This document shows positions 61,114 to 64,000 of a DNA stretch of 64,000 bases, piece by piece (the first letter of the stretch is position 1; the number at the start of each line of letters is the position of its first letter). Position numbers and translations under genes: made by a program. This DNA is from Planctomycetaceae bacterium (GTDB taxonomy: Bacteria > Planctomycetota > Planctomycetia > Planctomycetales > Planctomycetaceae), in assembly GCA_024742875.1 (NCBI GenBank), contig JANSXP010000011.1, positions 62,001-126,000 of the forward strand, in the 5' to 3' direction. Below the pieces are notes generated by a model that had not been told where the DNA came from, searched no databases, and was given only the letters and a program-made list of their open reading frames with translations.

Positions 61114-64000
61114 CTAGCGCAGGTCAAGGTCGACCCTGTGTCGTGCGGGCGGTGGTGCAACTGTGACATCCGCCTGTTTTTCGCGTTTGAGTCCTCGGAC
61201 AACAGCGAACGCCGTCAGCGTGTACTTTCCAACTCGGACATCCTTCAGCCAGAAATTTCCCAACTCATCGGTCACGACCGGCTCTGGGACAGGCAGTTGC
61301 TGCTGGTTCTCCGAGGCTGGGGCATTGGGATCGGCCGGCTCCTCGAGCGCGGGCGGCGCGAGGGAAATCCTGCATCCTGCCACGGGCTGCCCGCCGTAGA
61401 GAATGGTTCCGCGAATGTCGTTGACAGCTTCGGCCTCCATCCGGGCAGCCTGCTCAGCGGAAATGACACGGATGGCACGCCGGAGCGGAACACTGCGATT
61501 CCCCGCTCGATCTGTCGCCTGCAGCAGAACGATGGCCGGGCCTGGCGTCAGACCGGTCGTGTCCGCTGTGCCCACCCACCGACCGTCCGTCAGTTGCAGT
61601 GGCACCGGGGCGGGTGTCTCCAGCATGGTCCGAGAATCTGCTGCGGCAAAACCGGCAAGCACCTGCTCAATGCCGCTGGAATCTCCATCGCTGCCGCTGG
61701 CGACGACCATCAACGGTGCGCCCACTGCGACGCGTTCTGCGGGAACTGTCCCCAATTGGGTCAATCGTGGCGGCGAGCCGTCAAAACACAAAGGCACCGC
61801 AGAACTCCAGACCGTGCGGTCCGCCATCCGCAGTTGCGCCAGCAGGTTGACATTCGAGCGAAATCGTGCGACCGGCAGTTCAACGACCAAAGGAGCCACA
61901 CGAGAGCCGAGTCGGAAATCACCGTCATCCGTCAGGCCGTCCCACAGCACCTGAATGGACTGCGTGTTACGAACGATCAACGGCTCATCGTCGGCGAGTT
62001 CACGGTCCCGATTGGCGTCAATACCCAGCGCGAGCTGATCGTCGGCTGTGCCAGGAAACCCGGGCGGCGCTGCCACGTCCAGTGAAACAGAAATGGATGC
62101 TGCTGGAGCCGCGATGGCCGCTTGTGGTGCGGGATCCAGAATGCTTACAGCGAGGGTCTGGTCGTCCGGCAGCAGGCGACCATCTCCGCCGACCTCGTTC
62201 AGCAGCCAGGCAAAGGCGCGATGGTGCCCATTAACAGACAGCTCGACAACCGACTGACCTGCCGCGGGCGTTGCCCGCAACTGCACAGAGTCTTGTTGGC
62301 CGCTCAGGGTCCCGGCGATCACTCCCGTAGCGCCGGCAGGACGAAATCCCAGCTCCAGCCGCACGGACTCTGAGGGCAGCCGCTGGGCATCTTCTGCAGC
62401 AACCTCCACAATCACTTCGCCGGTCAGCGGGTCACGACGAGCCTGCGCCTTCAGAAATCGGCGAGGGTGCTGGACGGCGACAGGAAAGTGAAACATGCTG
62501 ATGGTGCCATTTCGTTTATCTGTCAGGCTGAGAATCAATCCGTGGTCAACGGCGACGGCAGGAATCGGTTCCGACGTCACGGCCGGCTCGGCCTCTGATT
62601 CCGTGGGCTCCGCCGTTCCCGCAGATTCATCGGCCGATGATTCGGCGGGCGAAGCCTCTCCGGTTTCAGGGAGTACAAAAGGAAGGGCGACTGTCTGCCT
62701 GGCTGCCAGGCTCACGTCCGCAACGGCCAGCGGCTGCGGCTCAGCGTGATTTTTGCGCCACGCCAGCCCCGCCTCGATGGACATAGCGAACGATGGCAGA
62801 TCAGGCAGTGGGCCTGCTGCCGCGAGCAACTCAGCCTGCAGGACCGTTGCAAAGTCCACTTGCGATTGCAGCTGAAAGGCAAACGCGGTCGTTGTATTGG
62901 GAAACGCACTCAAAAGGGTTGGGCGTCTCTGATCGACAGTCCCCGGTGTCCCGGTCAGCCGGGGAAGCACCGAATGCTCCCGGGGAATTTCCAAAGGCAC
63001 GTCAAACCGATAATTCTGATCTGCCGTCTGCAGCCGCAGGGTCAACCACGTTGGCTCTGTTGTTCCGGCGACACAGGTTAACGTGAGAGGCACGTTTCGG
63101 CGGCCCCCCGCTGGGACAATTACGGTCGGCACAGACAGCAGAGGATCAGCGTCCAGAGGGTAGGCGCCGCGTTCCAGCAGGCGGACGAGTTCATCAATGC
63201 GTGGCTGATCGGACGAATCGCGATTGACCGCATGGGCACGCAGCAGATCCTGCAGTTCCCGCTGACGCTCACGCTGACGCATGCGACCGGACCTGCGGAC
63301 ACGTTGCGCGGTGACGGTCTGAAATCCCGGACTGCTTTCCAGGCGAATGCGGCCTTCATCCACTTCCGTCATCATCCTGACCGCAACCTCTTTGGTCCCG
63401 GGGTTCAGCAGCTGCACCGGCAGCCGAACAGTGTCTCCCACGGCAAGAGGCACCATGACCGGCAGTTCGACTTTCAGCAGAGGGTCCAGACTGGCTGCCG
63501 CCTGATCAGACAACTGCGCATGGAGATGATCGACCTCGAATGACGGAGCGTCCTGCAGGGCCAGCTTGACTCGTTCCAGCTGCAGCCGAGTCTGGGCCGA
63601 CTGCAGTGTCTGCTGCTGCAACTGCGACAAAGAGGGGCTCAACGGCAGCTCGACACGACTGGTTTGAATGACGGGCAGCAGTGCGAGGGCTGAGGTCAGT
63701 GACAGTTCGGACAGACGTTGAGTCGGCCCGGTGGCCAACCGTTCAGCCGGCCGTTCGTCAGAGTACGAACGGCGAACTTCTGCGGCCAGCCGACTGTGCA
63801 TCGACCGCAGACCGCGGGCGAACTGGTTCCATCCAGAAGCGTCGGCATCCTGCCCAAGCGCATGATATTGCTCGTCCAGCCGTGCGTACTGCTCGTCAAG
63901 TTCGACGTGTCCCAGAGTCATCAGACGACAGCGCAGCAATTCCAGTTCCGCATGCTGGCGAATGATGTCAGCCGGCAGACGCGTGCGACTGACTTCTCTG
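61114..64000 (-). CDS. Large secreted multi-domain protein, 5' end outside window
   Basis: At least 961 codons are open, continuing past the window end; the TTG at 63939 is not a real start because the frame stays open upstream (text ADIIRQHAELELLRCRL). Visible parts: a helical start, then beta-sandwich segments (DTVRLPVQLLNPGTKEVAVRMM, GRRNVPLTLTCVAGTTEPTWLTLRLQ), an Ala/Glu/Ser-rich linker (~400-440 of the visible part), an Ig-like VQLRATPAAGQSVVELSVNG part, and a final carboxypeptidase-regulatory-like domain (GTILYGGQPVAGCRISL ... LGNFWLKDVRVGKYTLTAFAV). No enzyme motif is seen. Likely cell-surface; first in line of the minus-strand cluster to the kinase. Confidence 0.8.
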   Translation of the reverse strand, partial: REVSRTRLPADIIRQHAELELLRCRLMTLGHVELDEQYARLDEQYHALGQDADASGWNQFARGLRSMHSRLAAEVRRSYSDERPAERLATGPTQRLSELSLTSALALLPVIQTSRVELPLSPSLSQLQQQTLQSAQTRLQLERVKLALQDAPSFEVDHLHAQLSDQAAASLDPLLKVELPVMVPLAVGDTVRLPVQLLNPGTKEVAVRMMTEVDEGRIRLESSPGFQTVTAQRVRRSGRMRQRERQRELQDLLRAHAVNRDSSDQPRIDELVRLLERGAYPLDADPLLSVPTVIVPAGGRRNVPLTLTCVAGTTEPTWLTLRLQTADQNYRFDVPLEIPREHSVLPRLTGTPGTVDQRRPTLLSAFPNTTTAFAFQLQSQVDFATVLQAELLAAAGPLPDLPSFAMSIEAGLAWRKNHAEPQPLAVADVSLAARQTVALPFVLPETGEASPAESSADESAGTAEPTESEAEPAVTSEPIPAVAVDHGLILSLTDKRNGTISMFHFPVAVQHPRRFLKAQARRDPLTGEVIVEVAAEDAQRLPSESVRLELGFRPAGATGVIAGTLSGQQDSVQLRATPAAGQSVVELSVNGHHRAFAWLLNEVGGDGRLLPDDQTLAVSILDPAPQAAIAAPAASISVSLDVAAPPGFPGTADDQLALGIDANRDRELADDEPLIVRNTQSIQVLWDGLTDDGDFRLGSRVAPLVVELPVARFRSNVNLLAQLRMADRTVWSSAVPLCFDGSPPRLTQLGTVPAERVAVGAPLMVVASGSDGDSSGIEQVLAGFAAADSRTMLETPAPVPLQLTDGRWVGTADTTGLTPGPAIVLLQATDRAGNRSVPLRRAIRVISAEQAARMEAEAVNDIRGTILYGGQPVAGCRISLAPPALEEPADPNAPASENQQQLPVPEPVVTDELGNFWLKDVRVGKYTLTAFAVVRGLKREKQADVTVAPPPARHRVDLDLR

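Noticed and set aside
1-64000. CRISPR arrays, rRNA genes and intact insertion sequences
   Set aside because: No regularly spaced repeats, rRNA-like sequence or complete transposase frame was seen anywhere in the window.

Overview
The window comes from a member of the Planctomycetota. The evidence is the density of families typical of that phylum: the planctomycete cytochrome/PSD proteins (DUF1587/1592/1588/1585/1595), DUF1552, DUF1501/DUF1553 and DUF1559 pseudopilin-like proteins, many secreted sulfatases, ECF sigma factors paired with FecR-type anti-sigma proteins, and a large kinase with a repeat-rich C-terminus. The genus cannot be named from sequence reading alone.

Layout. Bases 1-4234 hold chromosomal genes: a DUF1553 tail, DUF1501, a DUF1559 pseudopilin and a CIA30 protein. 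At 4235-4327 lies a selenocysteine tRNA gene (selC, UCA anticodon, long variable arm). Its 3' end (T-arm and acceptor strand) is repeated in direct orientation near 38968-38995, including a 17-bp exact match. A decayed tyrosine-recombinase C-terminus sits immediately inside the left copy. I read 4.3-39.0 kb as an integrated genomic island of about 34.7 kb inserted at selC.

The island cargo is organised around a divergent centre at about 17.0 kb. Two ECF sigma genes stand back to back, each followed by an overlapping FecR gene. Both arms then carry two sulfatases and a DUF1552 plus di-haem DUF1592 pair. The left arm (minus strand, 16971 to 4843) also has an unknown secreted protein and a DUF1080/LamG-like protein. 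The right arm (plus strand, 17129 to 38495) has a second DUF1552/DUF1592 pair, a third sulfatase, a DUF3472 protein, an esterase-VCBS fusion and a sialate-O-acetylesterase/beta-lactamase fusion. Together the cargo looks like a regulated, secreted system for attacking a sulfated and probably acetylated polysaccharide, with cytochrome-bearing partners of unknown function.

Outside the island, 39.1-49.8 kb holds a small membrane protein, a perfect 45-nt palindrome, two more DUF1552 genes, an intact DUF1592 gene, a frameshifted and truncated DUF1592 pseudogene that is a paralogue of the island copy, and two sulfatases. From 50.4 kb to the end, a minus-strand cluster encodes a probable outer-membrane protein, a Ser/Thr kinase with a repeat-rich tail, a 1553-residue caspase-like/von Willebrand A protein, a lipoprotein, and a large secreted protein running off the window.

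Limits: no database search, alignment program, GC profile or structure prediction was run. Family calls rest on visible motifs and remembered family signatures; start sites are judged from signal peptides and Shine-Dalgarno-like sequences.
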